Assembly (NCBI GenBank): GCA_036504595.1
Contig: DASXUX010000056.1
Coordinates: forward strand, 1-64,000
Direction of reading: 5' to 3'
DNA length: 64,000 bases
Source: DASXUX01 sp036504595
GTDB taxonomy: Bacteria > Planctomycetota > SZUA-567 > H5-PLA8
The notes beneath the pieces were generated by a model. It worked only from the letters and a program-made list of their open reading frames with translations, ran no database searches and was not told where the DNA came from. The stretch's first letter is position 1, and each line of letters opens with the position of its first letter. Below are positions 8,876-17,580 of the stretch, piece by piece. Position numbers and translations under genes: made by a program.

Positions 8876-8982
8876 CAAGCCGTCATCGCGTCGCAGCTTC
8901 CAAGCTGCCTTTTGTGCGCCTCCGTTGGGAACTGAGCCCGATGGCGTTGGCCCTACCCCATCTTGCAGCGCCGTGTTTTCCT

Positions 8983-10353
8983 CTACTGGCCAGCGCCGAG
9001 TACCACGTCAATCGGGGCCCGGAAGATCCACGCCGTATCAAGCGCTGGCACAAAGTTGCAGTCGAAGCCGCCGAAGTACACCCACTTGCCTTCGTCCTCT
9101 ACGAACGGCGAGACCACGTACGCTCGCGGCGCGACGAGTTTTGGTTTGCCGGGTCCCCAGCGCCCGTTGACCTCTTTTAGGCGATAGCTCCGATCGGACG
9201 CCCGGATCAAGTACGACCCACCGGCGTACCAGCCACCGTGTGAATCAGGACGGCAGTTTCCGTCTTTAACGCCTCGCTGAATGCAGCCTTCCACGCCGAC
9301 AATATGCACCGTCTGATGGGCCACCGGGTCTTGGATCGGCAGCATGTCGTTGTACGCGGCAATGATGGCTCCCGGCACCGGTGTTTTCCAGTTCTGTGCC
9401 AGTAGTGCGCGCATGTTCAACTCGACCGTGGCCCTGTTGTTGTCGTTGGGGTCCAGGCGGATGATGCGGTCCGTGTGCGAGAACAGGATCGCTTCGCCGC
9501 CGCCGCTGGGTGCCGGAATCGCAGTCAGACCACGGATGCCGCCGAGTTCCCAGTGTTCCTTCGTGTCGTCGGAGTAAACCTTTTCCCAAACCGGCGCGGC
9601 CCCGTCCGTGCGCCGATAGACCGACGCGCCCACTGAGGCGTACAGGCAACCATTGGCCTCAACGAACGACATGGGCCGAATGGTCACTGGCCCGAGCTCG
9701 GCCTTCTTATCCCAGCGGATCTTTCCGGGTAACGCCGAGTCGAAGACTCCGCTATAGATTCCCGGCGCGCCAACCGCAGCAAAGATGCGATCAACGCCAG
9801 TCTGCCTATCGCGATGAACAGCGAGCGCGCGCGTGCTGCGGCGCAGATCGTGGCCGGCGGGCAAAGTTGTCTTGACCCATGCGCCGGTATCGTCGTTATG
9901 CGTCCAGATGTTGGAGTCGTGTATCGCCCCCTCCTGCGTGTCGGATGCGGCCAGCAGCAGATTCACGGGCGCTGCCAACGTCTTGCCATTGGCGTCCACC
10001 GCGAACGTTACGGACTTGAGCGCGGTCGTGCGAAGATGTTTCGGCCCTAACGTCAGATCAGCTTTCCAGGCCGCGCCACGCGACTCCAGCACCAGAACCT
10101 GAGCCCACGACGTGTTCGCGGCTCCGCGCGTGTCCATCCAATAGCCGTTGCCCGCGTAGAGCCGGCCCTTGTGCGCAACGAGGTGTGTGAGTTCCGTGCC
10201 GCGGAGCGGCTGGCCTGTGGATGCGTCGAGGATCCCTGCATTGAAGACCTGCTGCCACCCCTCTCCGGCCATGGTTTCAGCGCCAGTTGCCGGTACAGCG
10301 CACATAAACAAAGCCGGCAAAAGCGCGGCTGCAAAGGGCGTCGTGCTCCTCAC
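8983..10353 (-). CDS. Secreted beta-propeller-like protein of unknown function
   Basis: The protein is about 456 residues if the GTG at 10353 is used. GGAGGA lies 12 nt upstream of that GTG, and translation from it gives a clean signal peptide (MRSTTPFAAALLPALFMCAVP). An upstream ATG at 10389 would add 12 residues and put the Shine-Dalgarno inside the gene. The mature part has repeated short beta-strand blades with GRLYAGNGYW, GCLYASVGASVYRR and EGCIQRGVKDG, typical of beta-propellers that read out sensor-like or lyase-like folds. No catalytic motif is recognised. It is convergent with the GH9 gene and divergent from the SGNH gene at 10594. Confidence 0.7.
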   Translation of the reverse strand: MRSTTPFAAALLPALFMCAVPATGAETMAGEGWQQVFNAGILDASTGQPLRGTELTHLVAHKGRLYAGNGYWMDTRGAANTSWAQVLVLESRGAAWKADLTLGPKHLRTTALKSVTFAVDANGKTLAAPVNLLLAASDTQEGAIHDSNIWTHNDDTGAWVKTTLPAGHDLRRSTRALAVHRDRQTGVDRIFAAVGAPGIYSGVFDSALPGKIRWDKKAELGPVTIRPMSFVEANGCLYASVGASVYRRTDGAAPVWEKVYSDDTKEHWELGGIRGLTAIPAPSGGGEAILFSHTDRIIRLDPNDNNRATVELNMRALLAQNWKTPVPGAIIAAYNDMLPIQDPVAHQTVHIVGVEGCIQRGVKDGNCRPDSHGGWYAGGSYLIRASDRSYRLKEVNGRWGPGKPKLVAPRAYVVSPFVEDEGKWVYFGGFDCNFVPALDTAWIFRAPIDVVLGAGQ

Positions 10354-10593
10354 TGTCTCTGAGAGTCCTCCAAGTGGCATATACTGCAACGTGTTCGTAC
10401 TTCAAAGCATTTACCGAGACTGGATTCTACGATGCCAATCGTCGTGTAGCCAGCAGATACGATACAAGGGGCTTTACGAAGGATACGTTCTTTCCCCGTA
10501 GCGTTGCCGGCGAGCGGCCGCACTTCTGCTTGTTCGTCGTGGACCTCCATATACAACAACTGCTTTGAGCGTGTATCCGGCTGGGGAGTGATC

Positions 10594-11343
10594 ATGAGCG
10601 AATTTCCTAGGAATATTTGTCTCCTTGCCAGCCTTTTCAGCGTTCTGGCCGTGATGGCTGGCGAAGGCCCGACCCCGTACCCCGACCCCAAAAATGAAGC
10701 GGCCTGGCCGGGACGCGGCCCGATTCGCGCCTTCCCCTTTATGGTTGGCGAGCGAGTGGCGATCTGGAAGCAGCGCGAAAAGAACCAGGGCGCGATCGCG
10801 TTCGTCGGGGATTCGTTGATTGGCGGCTGGCGCGATCTGGCGAAGGCATTTCCCAGTCTAAAGGTAGCTAACTGCGGCGTCGGAGGGGACGTCAGCCGCG
10901 GCGTGCTCTTCCGTTTCCGCGAAGATGTGCTGGGCCTGAAGCCGCGAGCAGTCGTGGTCAATGTTGGCTTCAACGACCTTACGGCTCACGGGAACCCGGC
11001 CGATTGCGCGCAGAACATCGCCGCCGTTCTTGAGCAGGCATGGGCGCAGAACCCCGAGATGCCCATCGTCGTCTGCAACGTGCCGCCCCGCGATGCGCCT
11101 CAGGCGCCCATGCAGCCCGGCGCTCGAGAAGACTTGAACGCCCGCCTTGCAAAGCTGGGTGAAGGCAAACAGCACCTACTCGTGCTCGACATGACGCCCA
11201 CCTTCACCGGCCCCGACGGCAAACCGAAGGCCGAGCTCTTTGCCAAGGACCACGTCCACTTAGCGGAAGCGGGCTACAAAGCGTGGGCGGATGTCCTTCG
11301 CCCGGCCTTGGAGAAACTGGGCTTGAAGGCTGGGGACCAATAA
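10594..11343 (+). CDS. Secreted SGNH/GDSL hydrolase (PAF-acetylhydrolase-like)
   Basis: 249 residues with a signal peptide (about 1-22). SGNH blocks are all visible: block I FVGDSLIGGW (nucleophile Ser), block II glycine in NCGVGGD, block III NVGFND, and block V DHVHL with catalytic Asp and His. These are usually carbohydrate esterases or lipases; next to glycosidases a deacetylase role is likely. ATG 10594 follows GGGGAG. A longer open frame upstream (from 10504) lacks a signal sequence at its front and is not preferred. Confidence 0.88.
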   Translation: MSEFPRNICLLASLFSVLAVMAGEGPTPYPDPKNEAAWPGRGPIRAFPFMVGERVAIWKQREKNQGAIAFVGDSLIGGWRDLAKAFPSLKVANCGVGGDVSRGVLFRFREDVLGLKPRAVVVNVGFNDLTAHGNPADCAQNIAAVLEQAWAQNPEMPIVVCNVPPRDAPQAPMQPGAREDLNARLAKLGEGKQHLLVLDMTPTFTGPDGKPKAELFAKDHVHLAEAGYKAWADVLRPALEKLGLKAGDQ

Positions 11344-11454
11344 GTGCCCGGCGTGTCTCCTTGATGAACATTGAGTATCAGTGTTCAGTCTTACGCGGCT
11401 CATAGCAACCAGGTGCACTTGCGTCAAGGCGACTTCTATTCGGATGCGAAGAGT

Positions 11455-14259
11455 ATGAAGAGACCAGTCCTTTGCGCGCGCTCTGCGCTGGCTCTGCTGG
11501 CGGTGCTTCTGGGCGGCAACGTTCAGGCTGCGGATGATGCCGGCACAAGCGTGAAGGAAAGATTTGCAGCGGTCGAGACAAAGCTCAAAGAGAAGCAATA
11601 CGATCAGGCCGAGCAGATCCTCCTTGAGATCGACAAAGATGCCAACTTGGGCGATGCGACCCGGTATCTGCTCTACCGAAAGTTCATGGCGCTGTATGGT
11701 GCAAAGCCGGACGACGCGAGGAAGGCGGATTACACCCGGAAGATACTGGCGCTTCCGCGCGCCGATGCCAAACAGAAAACCGAGGCTTTGAACGATCTAG
11801 CTTCTTCGACCGACTACAATAGCCGGTATGTTGCCTATTACGTGGAGTTGCGGCCCAAAGAAGAGGTGAACCGACTGCAACAGGACAACCGGTTCTGCCT
11901 CGAAGAACTCGTCAAACTGAATCCTGGAAACGCCGTCTGCCATATCGCACTCGGCCATTCATACGTGCTGGATGGCTTGGCGGAGCAGGCCACTACTGAG
12001 TTCAAGGCGGCGCTTGATGTGCCGAAGCTAACGCCCATGCAGCAGGGCGAAGCTCTGACTGGACTGGCCAGCGCCGCGCTGATCAAGGGGGACCGGAAAG
12101 GCGCGGTCCGGTGGTGCGAGGATCTGGTCGCACGCAATCTCGATACGTCCGGGCGCAACAGTTCGGACCCTGTGGCGCAGGCCCAGTATGCGCTTCGATT
12201 CATGAAGCCGATCGACTTGGATTACCTGAAGCTCCCGTACTACACGGGAGCCAAGGCATTCCCGGTTCCTCAGCAGGCAAAGTACGCGGATCGGTTCGTG
12301 CAACTGGAATCAGTCCGGTTGGTTCTTGGCAAGGACATTAAAGATGGCGACGTGCGTCTGGCATTGCTTAGGGCCAAGTTTTCCCGGTTGGGGATCACTT
12401 TTGCCGATGATGCGCCATTCTCGATCAGGATCAATGCCGACGCGGAGCCCAAAGCTCCGGACAGGTCTGAAGGCTATGCCCTGACTGTGACCGAGAACGG
12501 CGCCGTGATTAACTCGCACGACGCGCAGGGAACACTTTGGGGCATCGTGTCGCTGATCCAGCTTATTGACCTGCAGCAGAAGCCGAAGATTCGAATGGCC
12601 GAGATTTTTGATTATCCGAGCGTGGCCCGCCGAGGCTTTCTGCAGGGCCACTGGTTAAACGCGCTTGAATACATGCTGTTCTGCAAGATGAACACCGTGG
12701 TCTCGCAAACCGGCCCGCAGGTGACGACCCATGACCCAGGCCAGCCCTGGACGCCGCTGCAGAAAGCGGTTTGCAGGGGGCAGTCTGAAGCGTTTACCGC
12801 GTTTGGCCTGAAGTTGTATTACGGAATCAACGGGTGGACCATGTGGTATCTGCTGCCGCTGTCCAGTGAGCGGACCTATGATCTTCAGTTGGACATCTGC
12901 TCAGAGATAGCCGCCGGAAGCGGGCACATTTACTTCCCGTATGACGATTGTCGCTTTCCATTGCCGAAGGCCGATCTGGAGAAGTTTGGGGCAGCGGCGA
13001 ACATCGACGCGAAACACGTGAATCGACTGTTCCAGGCCGTGCATAAAGAGCATCCCGACTTCCACATGGTGTTCTGTCCGCCATTCTATTGGGGCCCGGA
13101 TTCGCGCGCATCGTATCCCGAACCGCGGGAACCGTACCTGAAATCGCTCGGCGAATTTCTTGATCCACAGATTGAAGTCATCTGGACTGGCCCGCGCGTG
13201 AAAGGCTATGAAAAGACCAAGCAGCAGGTTGACTGGTTTACGGCACTGACGAAACACAAGCCCGCCGTTTTCCAGAACGGTACGGGCCAGCACAATCTGC
13301 TTTCATACGTCACCGATGAAACACCGGGCTGGAAGAGTTGGCACTATGACGGGTTTCTGGAAAACGATATCGAATCGTATCTGAAGAACGCCCACATGGG
13401 CGCGGAAGCGAACGAAACGGCAACGCTGGCCGACTGTCTGTGGAATGTGAAAGCCTACGATGCGGCAGCATCCATTCGCAACAGCGTTGCGATGCTGCAT
13501 GGCAAGGAGATGTTCGAGATTCTCGACCCAGCGAACAAGGCGCTGTCCTACCTGGACAAATACAAGTATGGGGCGATCACGCCGGAAGCCATGGGGGAAA
13601 TCCCGGAGATCGAGCGACGCTTGGCGATCGCCGAGGGAGCCTATAAGAAAGGCGTCGCCTACAACGCGTTTTCGCTCAAGAACTTTCCCGGCTCACTGGG
13701 TCGCGCGGTGGATTTCGCTCGGAACGCGCTGAAGGCGGCCAAGAGCGCGCCGGACTTCTACAAACAATATCGCAAGGAAGTTGACGCGACGCGAGCCTTG
13801 GCCGTGCAGGAGGTGGATGAAGATTCCCAGAAAGGCGACATCTTCAAATCGCCCGTTGACATGATCGGTGGAACACTCCTGGTCTACGACAATAAATGCC
13901 CGAAGCGTTTTGCGACTGTGATTCGGGGCCGGAAGACCACGACATCACGACTGAAGTTCGCTTTCGAGTGTGATCCATTTCCTGCTGCCGGAGACTACGC
14001 GCTGCATCTCTGCGGGCAGGACGACGAAGTGGAGGCCCAATGCCGTATCCGGATCGCGCTCAATGGAAAGACGATCTTTGAGGGGCCCAATAGATTTGTG
14101 CGCAACGGCTGGTCCGTGGAGACATTCATCCTTCCATTCGAAAGTCTGAAGCGCAACAATGAGTTGACGATCGAGAACCTTGAAGATGCGGACAACCATA
14201 ATGGGCCGCCCTGGTTTATGGTCAACTACGCAGTGATCAAGAAGAAGGCGGGTCGTTGA
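11455..14259 (+). CDS. Secreted GH84-like beta-N-acetylglucosaminidase with TPR-like N-terminal region
   Basis: 934 residues with a signal peptide (about 1-27). Residues about 30-270 look helical and TPR-like (EKQYDQAEQILLEIDKD, AVCHIALGHSYVLDGLAEQA). A hexosaminidase N-terminal alpha/beta domain follows (about 275-385, EGYALTV, AQGTLWGIVSLIQLI). The barrel then has RRGFLQGHW and NTVVSQ, a paired Asp in PYDDC (Asp497-Asp498) at the GH84 catalytic DD position, and VIWTGP, a GH84 hallmark. A C-terminal beta-domain completes it. Expected role: release of N-acetylglucosamine from glycans or glycoproteins in the periplasm or outside. The TPR-like extension is uncommon for GH84. ATG 11455 gives the signal peptide directly. 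Confidence 0.75.
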   Translation: MKRPVLCARSALALLAVLLGGNVQAADDAGTSVKERFAAVETKLKEKQYDQAEQILLEIDKDANLGDATRYLLYRKFMALYGAKPDDARKADYTRKILALPRADAKQKTEALNDLASSTDYNSRYVAYYVELRPKEEVNRLQQDNRFCLEELVKLNPGNAVCHIALGHSYVLDGLAEQATTEFKAALDVPKLTPMQQGEALTGLASAALIKGDRKGAVRWCEDLVARNLDTSGRNSSDPVAQAQYALRFMKPIDLDYLKLPYYTGAKAFPVPQQAKYADRFVQLESVRLVLGKDIKDGDVRLALLRAKFSRLGITFADDAPFSIRINADAEPKAPDRSEGYALTVTENGAVINSHDAQGTLWGIVSLIQLIDLQQKPKIRMAEIFDYPSVARRGFLQGHWLNALEYMLFCKMNTVVSQTGPQVTTHDPGQPWTPLQKAVCRGQSEAFTAFGLKLYYGINGWTMWYLLPLSSERTYDLQLDICSEIAAGSGHIYFPYDDCRFPLPKADLEKFGAAANIDAKHVNRLFQAVHKEHPDFHMVFCPPFYWGPDSRASYPEPREPYLKSLGEFLDPQIEVIWTGPRVKGYEKTKQQVDWFTALTKHKPAVFQNGTGQHNLLSYVTDETPGWKSWHYDGFLENDIESYLKNAHMGAEANETATLADCLWNVKAYDAAASIRNSVAMLHGKEMFEILDPANKALSYLDKYKYGAITPEAMGEIPEIERRLAIAEGAYKKGVAYNAFSLKNFPGSLGRAVDFARNALKAAKSAPDFYKQYRKEVDATRALAVQEVDEDSQKGDIFKSPVDMIGGTLLVYDNKCPKRFATVIRGRKTTTSRLKFAFECDPFPAAGDYALHLCGQDDEVEAQCRIRIALNGKTIFEGPNRFVRNGWSVETFILPFESLKRNNELTIENLEDADNHNGPPWFMVNYAVIKKKAGR

Positions 14260-14668
14260 TCTAAGACTCTTTCGCGCTCTTCGCGGGGACAGCACGGCAT
14301 AGCAAATCCCGAAGAAAGCAAGCAATGCGTCTTTGAACAATTGCAGGCACTCACGCCCCACAAAGCCGGCAGCAAATTCCGTTTTTCATTGTCCATGAAT
14401 CCAGAGTCTTCGAACGGCGTCAGCGAACATTGGATGCAGACGATGGAGAAAAACCTGCGTTGAAAGCGAGCATCCTCAGGACTAGGTCGCGGAGCGAAAG
14501 ACAAGGTGACAGCGGCTCTCGAGAAAGCGCCGACGGAACGCGAACAGCGGCTGCTGAAATGGTGCTTGCGGGAGATCGAGCGGGAGTAAGTTGGTCATTG
14601 GTCAGCAGTCATGGGTCATTAACGGCAAGCGCAATGTCCCATGACTACTGACCCGTGGCCCAATACCG
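14260..14668. other. Intergenic region between convergent genes, with a TTGGTCA-type heptamer repeat
   Basis: No supported gene. Bases 14591-14655 hold TTGGTCATTGGTCA and TCATTAACGG units, then the inverse CATGACTACTGACC, so the block can form a hairpin. The same units recur at 58884-58950 and 54264-54283. Confidence 0.6.
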
Positions 14669-15541
14669 CTACAGCGACTGCTTCGAGAGGAAATCGAAGC
14701 TCTCTTTGGTGTAAGCGAACGGGTCGCCTTCGCCGCTGTCCTGCTCGTAAATGTACCACTCGATCCCGGATTCTTTTCCGGCGGCGAAGATGTCATCCCA
14801 CTTCAGCGAGCCCTTGCCGAGCGGCGTGAATTTGCTCTTCTTGCCGTCCATGACCATGTCTTTTGCGTGGATGGTGGGGCAGCGGCCTTTGTACTTGCGG
14901 ATGTACGCCGCCGGATCGGCTCCACCGATGGCAACCCACGCGATGTCAAATTCGGCAAAGACGTTCTCCGGCTTGGTGAGTTCCAGCAGGATGTCCTCTT
15001 TTGTGCGAGGGTCGTCGGGGAACTTCTGGAATTCGCCGGCGTGGTTGTGGTACGTCAGGCGCATATCGACGGTGCGAAGCTTCGCGCCGAGTTCGTCGAA
15101 GCGTTGTGCGCCTTTTTTCCAGCCGTCCAGATTTGCGCTGCAGTCCTTCATCATGCCGCCGGGACCGACGAACTTGACCCCGACTGTTTTCCAGTACTTT
15201 ACGCGCTCATCAAAACTCTTCTCGAATTCCTCGACACTGCAGTGGCAGGCAATGGCCTGGAGGCCGGCCTTGTCCAACGCTTCGCGAATGGCCTCGGCTG
15301 ACTTCAGCCCGGGCATGCCGCTCCATTGAACGTACTTCCAGCCCATGTCGGCGACTTTCTTCAGCGTTCCGGGCAGATCGGCCTTCGCCGGATCACGCAA
15401 CGTGTAAAGCTGCAGTGCGATGCCAGCTTTCTTTTTTGCGTCCTCGGCGCGCGCCGGTTTACTCAATAGCGTGGAGCCGGCGAGCGCCGTCAGTCCCAGC
15501 GCGCTCAGTGCTTCTCTGCGAGTCATTCCATTGTTCTGCAT
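14669..15541 (-). CDS. Tat-exported sugar phosphate isomerase/epimerase (xylose isomerase-like TIM barrel)
   Basis: 290 residues. It starts with a twin-arginine signal (MTRREALSALGL, cleavage near ARAEDA). The rest is an AP-endonuclease-2/xylose-isomerase-like barrel: GIALQLYTLRD at strand 1, a metal ligand His in CHCSVEEF, LTYHNHAGEF, EFDIAWV and IHAKDM, then EQD near the end. These proteins isomerise or epimerise sugars and keto sugars. The start ATG 15541 follows AAAGGGGAG; the open frame extends further without a signal. It lies 54 bp downstream of a Gfo/Idh gene on the same strand, so the two probably form an operon that processes one sugar substrate in the periplasm. Confidence 0.88.
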   Translation of the reverse strand: MQNNGMTRREALSALGLTALAGSTLLSKPARAEDAKKKAGIALQLYTLRDPAKADLPGTLKKVADMGWKYVQWSGMPGLKSAEAIREALDKAGLQAIACHCSVEEFEKSFDERVKYWKTVGVKFVGPGGMMKDCSANLDGWKKGAQRFDELGAKLRTVDMRLTYHNHAGEFQKFPDDPRTKEDILLELTKPENVFAEFDIAWVAIGGADPAAYIRKYKGRCPTIHAKDMVMDGKKSKFTPLGKGSLKWDDIFAAGKESGIEWYIYEQDSGEGDPFAYTKESFDFLSKQSL

Positions 15542-15565
15542 TCGATGCTCCCCTTTGTTTTGAAA

Positions 15566-15597
15566 AGTACCACTCACCAATCACCACTCACCAAACT
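15566..15597. repeat. Heptanucleotide repeat (ACCACTC/ACCAATC type)
   Basis: Units ACCACTC, ACCAATC, ACCACTC and ACCAAAC in tandem occupy the spacer between the two operon genes and touch the stop codon of the Gfo/Idh gene. Confidence 0.7.
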
Positions 15598-16894
15598 ACA
15601 GCGTCCATCCCTTTCTGTACTCCCGGCGAATGTAACTCTCCGCTTTCGTTGCGTTCACCGGTTTCAGGTCCTTTGCATTCCACTGGAAACGTTCGCCGCT
15701 GCGGTAGGACGCGATGCCAAGCAGGGCGGCTTCCGTTAGCGGCCCGGAGTAATTGAAGTTGCAGGTTGTCGGCGAGCCCGTCTTGCAGGCCTTTACCCAT
15801 TCGGCGTGATGGCCGATCGAATTTGGAATGGTTGCCTCGGGGGCTTTGAAGTCCTTGAACTTGTCTTCGGGAAGGAGCTTGTGCCGGTTGTAGTCGCCCA
15901 GCAGCATTCCTTTCTCGCCGACGAAGAGCACACCGGCCTTCCAGTCGGCCAGCACCGGCTCTGGAAGAATCCCTGTCGGCTGTTTGCCGCCATCGTACCA
16001 GGTCAGTTTCACGGCCGGCAGGTTTTCGCGCGCTGGGAATTCGTACTTGGCGATGATCCACTGCGCACACGAATCCGGATGCAGCGGCGAACCTTCGGCT
16101 TCCACGCTAAGCGGATATTGCAGCTTGAGCGCCCAGTAGGCCAGGTCCACGTAATGGCAGAAAAAATCGCCCATGCCACCGGTGCCATAGTCCCACCAAC
16201 CGCGCCACTTCCCAGGGACGTACGCGGGGTGATAGGGCCGCTCCGGCGCGGGACCGAGCCACAAATCCCAATTCAATCCGGCGGGAACGGGCGGTGTGTC
16301 GGTGGGCCGGTCACCCGGAGCGTAGCGCGCCGGATTCCAGACGTGCACTTCCTTGATGTCGCCAATCGCGCCTGACCAGACCACCTCCACGGTGCGGCGA
16401 TAGTTCGGCAGGGCGTGAATCTGCGTGCCGAGTTGCGTGGCGAGCTTCTTCTCGCGCGCTAAATCGGTCAGGTATCGCGCTTCGTACACCGAATGCGTCA
16501 GCGGCTTCTCGCAATAGAGGTGCTTTCCGGCTTTGAGCGCTGCCGCGCCGATGACCGCATGCGTGTGGTCCGGTGTTGCGACGAGGACCGCGTCGAAATC
16601 TTTGTGGGCTTTGTCGAGCATCACGCGGTAGTCGGTGAACTTCGTCGCGTTGGGATAACGCTTGAACGACTGCGCCGCATGACCGTCATCCACATCGCAG
16701 AGCGCGACGATATTGACGTCTTTCGCCGGAAGCTCGCCCAGGTTTCCCGCGCCGCGCCCGCCGATGCCGACCACGGCCAGATTGAGCTTCTCGCTCGGGG
16801 GCGCCTCACCGGCCTCCGTGCGGTAACCGAGGAGGCACACGCCCGCGCCGAGCGCCGCGGATTTGAGGAACGTGCGACGTGAGTGTCTAGCCAT
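15596..16894 (-). CDS. Tat-exported Gfo/Idh/MocA family oxidoreductase
   Basis: 432 residues. A Tat signal (RHSRRTFLKSAALGAG) is followed by a Rossmann NAD(P)-binding domain (AVVGIGGRGAGN) and the family's catalytic EKP motif (YCEKPLTH). The C-terminal alpha/beta domain ends with the RREYRKGWTL tail seen in many planctomycete members. It oxidises or reduces a sugar, inositol or glycoside; the substrate is not readable. ATG 16894 follows GGAGGGGAC. It is upstream of and co-oriented with the isomerase gene. It is divergent from the FGE-like gene, with box array A lying between them. Confidence 0.92.
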   Translation of the reverse strand: MARHSRRTFLKSAALGAGVCLLGYRTEAGEAPPSEKLNLAVVGIGGRGAGNLGELPAKDVNIVALCDVDDGHAAQSFKRYPNATKFTDYRVMLDKAHKDFDAVLVATPDHTHAVIGAAALKAGKHLYCEKPLTHSVYEARYLTDLAREKKLATQLGTQIHALPNYRRTVEVVWSGAIGDIKEVHVWNPARYAPGDRPTDTPPVPAGLNWDLWLGPAPERPYHPAYVPGKWRGWWDYGTGGMGDFFCHYVDLAYWALKLQYPLSVEAEGSPLHPDSCAQWIIAKYEFPARENLPAVKLTWYDGGKQPTGILPEPVLADWKAGVLFVGEKGMLLGDYNRHKLLPEDKFKDFKAPEATIPNSIGHHAEWVKACKTGSPTTCNFNYSGPLTEAALLGIASYRSGERFQWNAKDLKPVNATKAESYIRREYRKGWTL

Positions 16895-16979
16895 GATGTC
16901 CCCTCCATGAACCGGATACACCGCGCACAATCTGAAGTCCGAAAGTCCACGGACCCCGTGCCGCAGGCGACTACGCGCC

Positions 16980-17490
16980 TGTAAAAAACTGCACCGTCTG
17001 GTGGTGCCGGCCTCCGCGCGGGCCCTCAGGATCCTCTGGTTGCGTGCTCATTCCCTGTAAAAAACTGCACCTGTGCATCAGAACCGCGACCGTCAGGGAG
17101 CGGCACTCCCGGTCCCCTCTCCCCCGCGAGGGAGAGGGGTTAGGGGTGAGGGGGCCAATCACCGTGCCCATTTTGTCCAAAACTGCACCTGTGCAGGGTG
17201 GCCCGGAGGATAGTCCGGGTCACGCAGCGACACCCAACCCTGACTGTGCGCCCGAACATCGCCCCTCCGTCCTGTAAAAAAGTGCACATGTGCGGTTGGC
17301 GTCGCCCGGAGCCCGCTGTTCCGTCCAGAAACGCACATGTGCAGTCCGCTGCTGCCTTAACCAAATCTTTGATTCTCAAGGACCTCGCCCACTCAGGGCG
17401 GAGTATCCAACTCGCCCCCTGAATATAGGACGAATAAGCCGCTAAAATGTTGCATAGATTTTGGAGTTATTTAGCAAAATTACAATGCCA
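16980..17490. repeat. Box array A: degenerate TGTAAAAAACTGCACCTGTG boxes, palindromes and a conserved hairpin
   Basis: Five boxes start at about 16980, 17056, 17174, 17273 and 17322. They share TGTnnAAAAnTGCAC followed by a near-palindromic MTGTGC. Between boxes lie a degenerate GCCGGCCTCCG repeat (about 17001) and a CCCTCTCCCCCGCGAGGGAGAGGGG palindrome block (17114-17155). A hairpin at 17396-17417 (GGGC-g-GAGT, ATCCA loop, ACTCGCCC) and a TTTTGGAGTTATTT segment close the array. Array B (41639-42118) has the last three boxes and the hairpin in the same order. It fills the region between divergent starts at 16894 and 17581. Function unknown. Confidence 0.7.
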
Positions 17491-17580
17491 TGATGCCGGC
17501 AGGTTTGCCTGTGGGTCCACCGAAACGGGCCGGATTGCGATCCCAAATAATTGCAGGACGCCTGCCGCTGAGCCGCTACA

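Noticed and set aside
14430..14651. A 73-residue plus-strand open frame
   Set aside because: It is low complexity, ends in a heptamer repeat and lacks a ribosome-binding site.
16980..17342. CRISPR or integron attC array (box array A)
   Set aside because: The boxes are degenerate and irregularly spaced (49 to 118 bp), with no cas or integrase gene. The hairpin does not match attC core sites.
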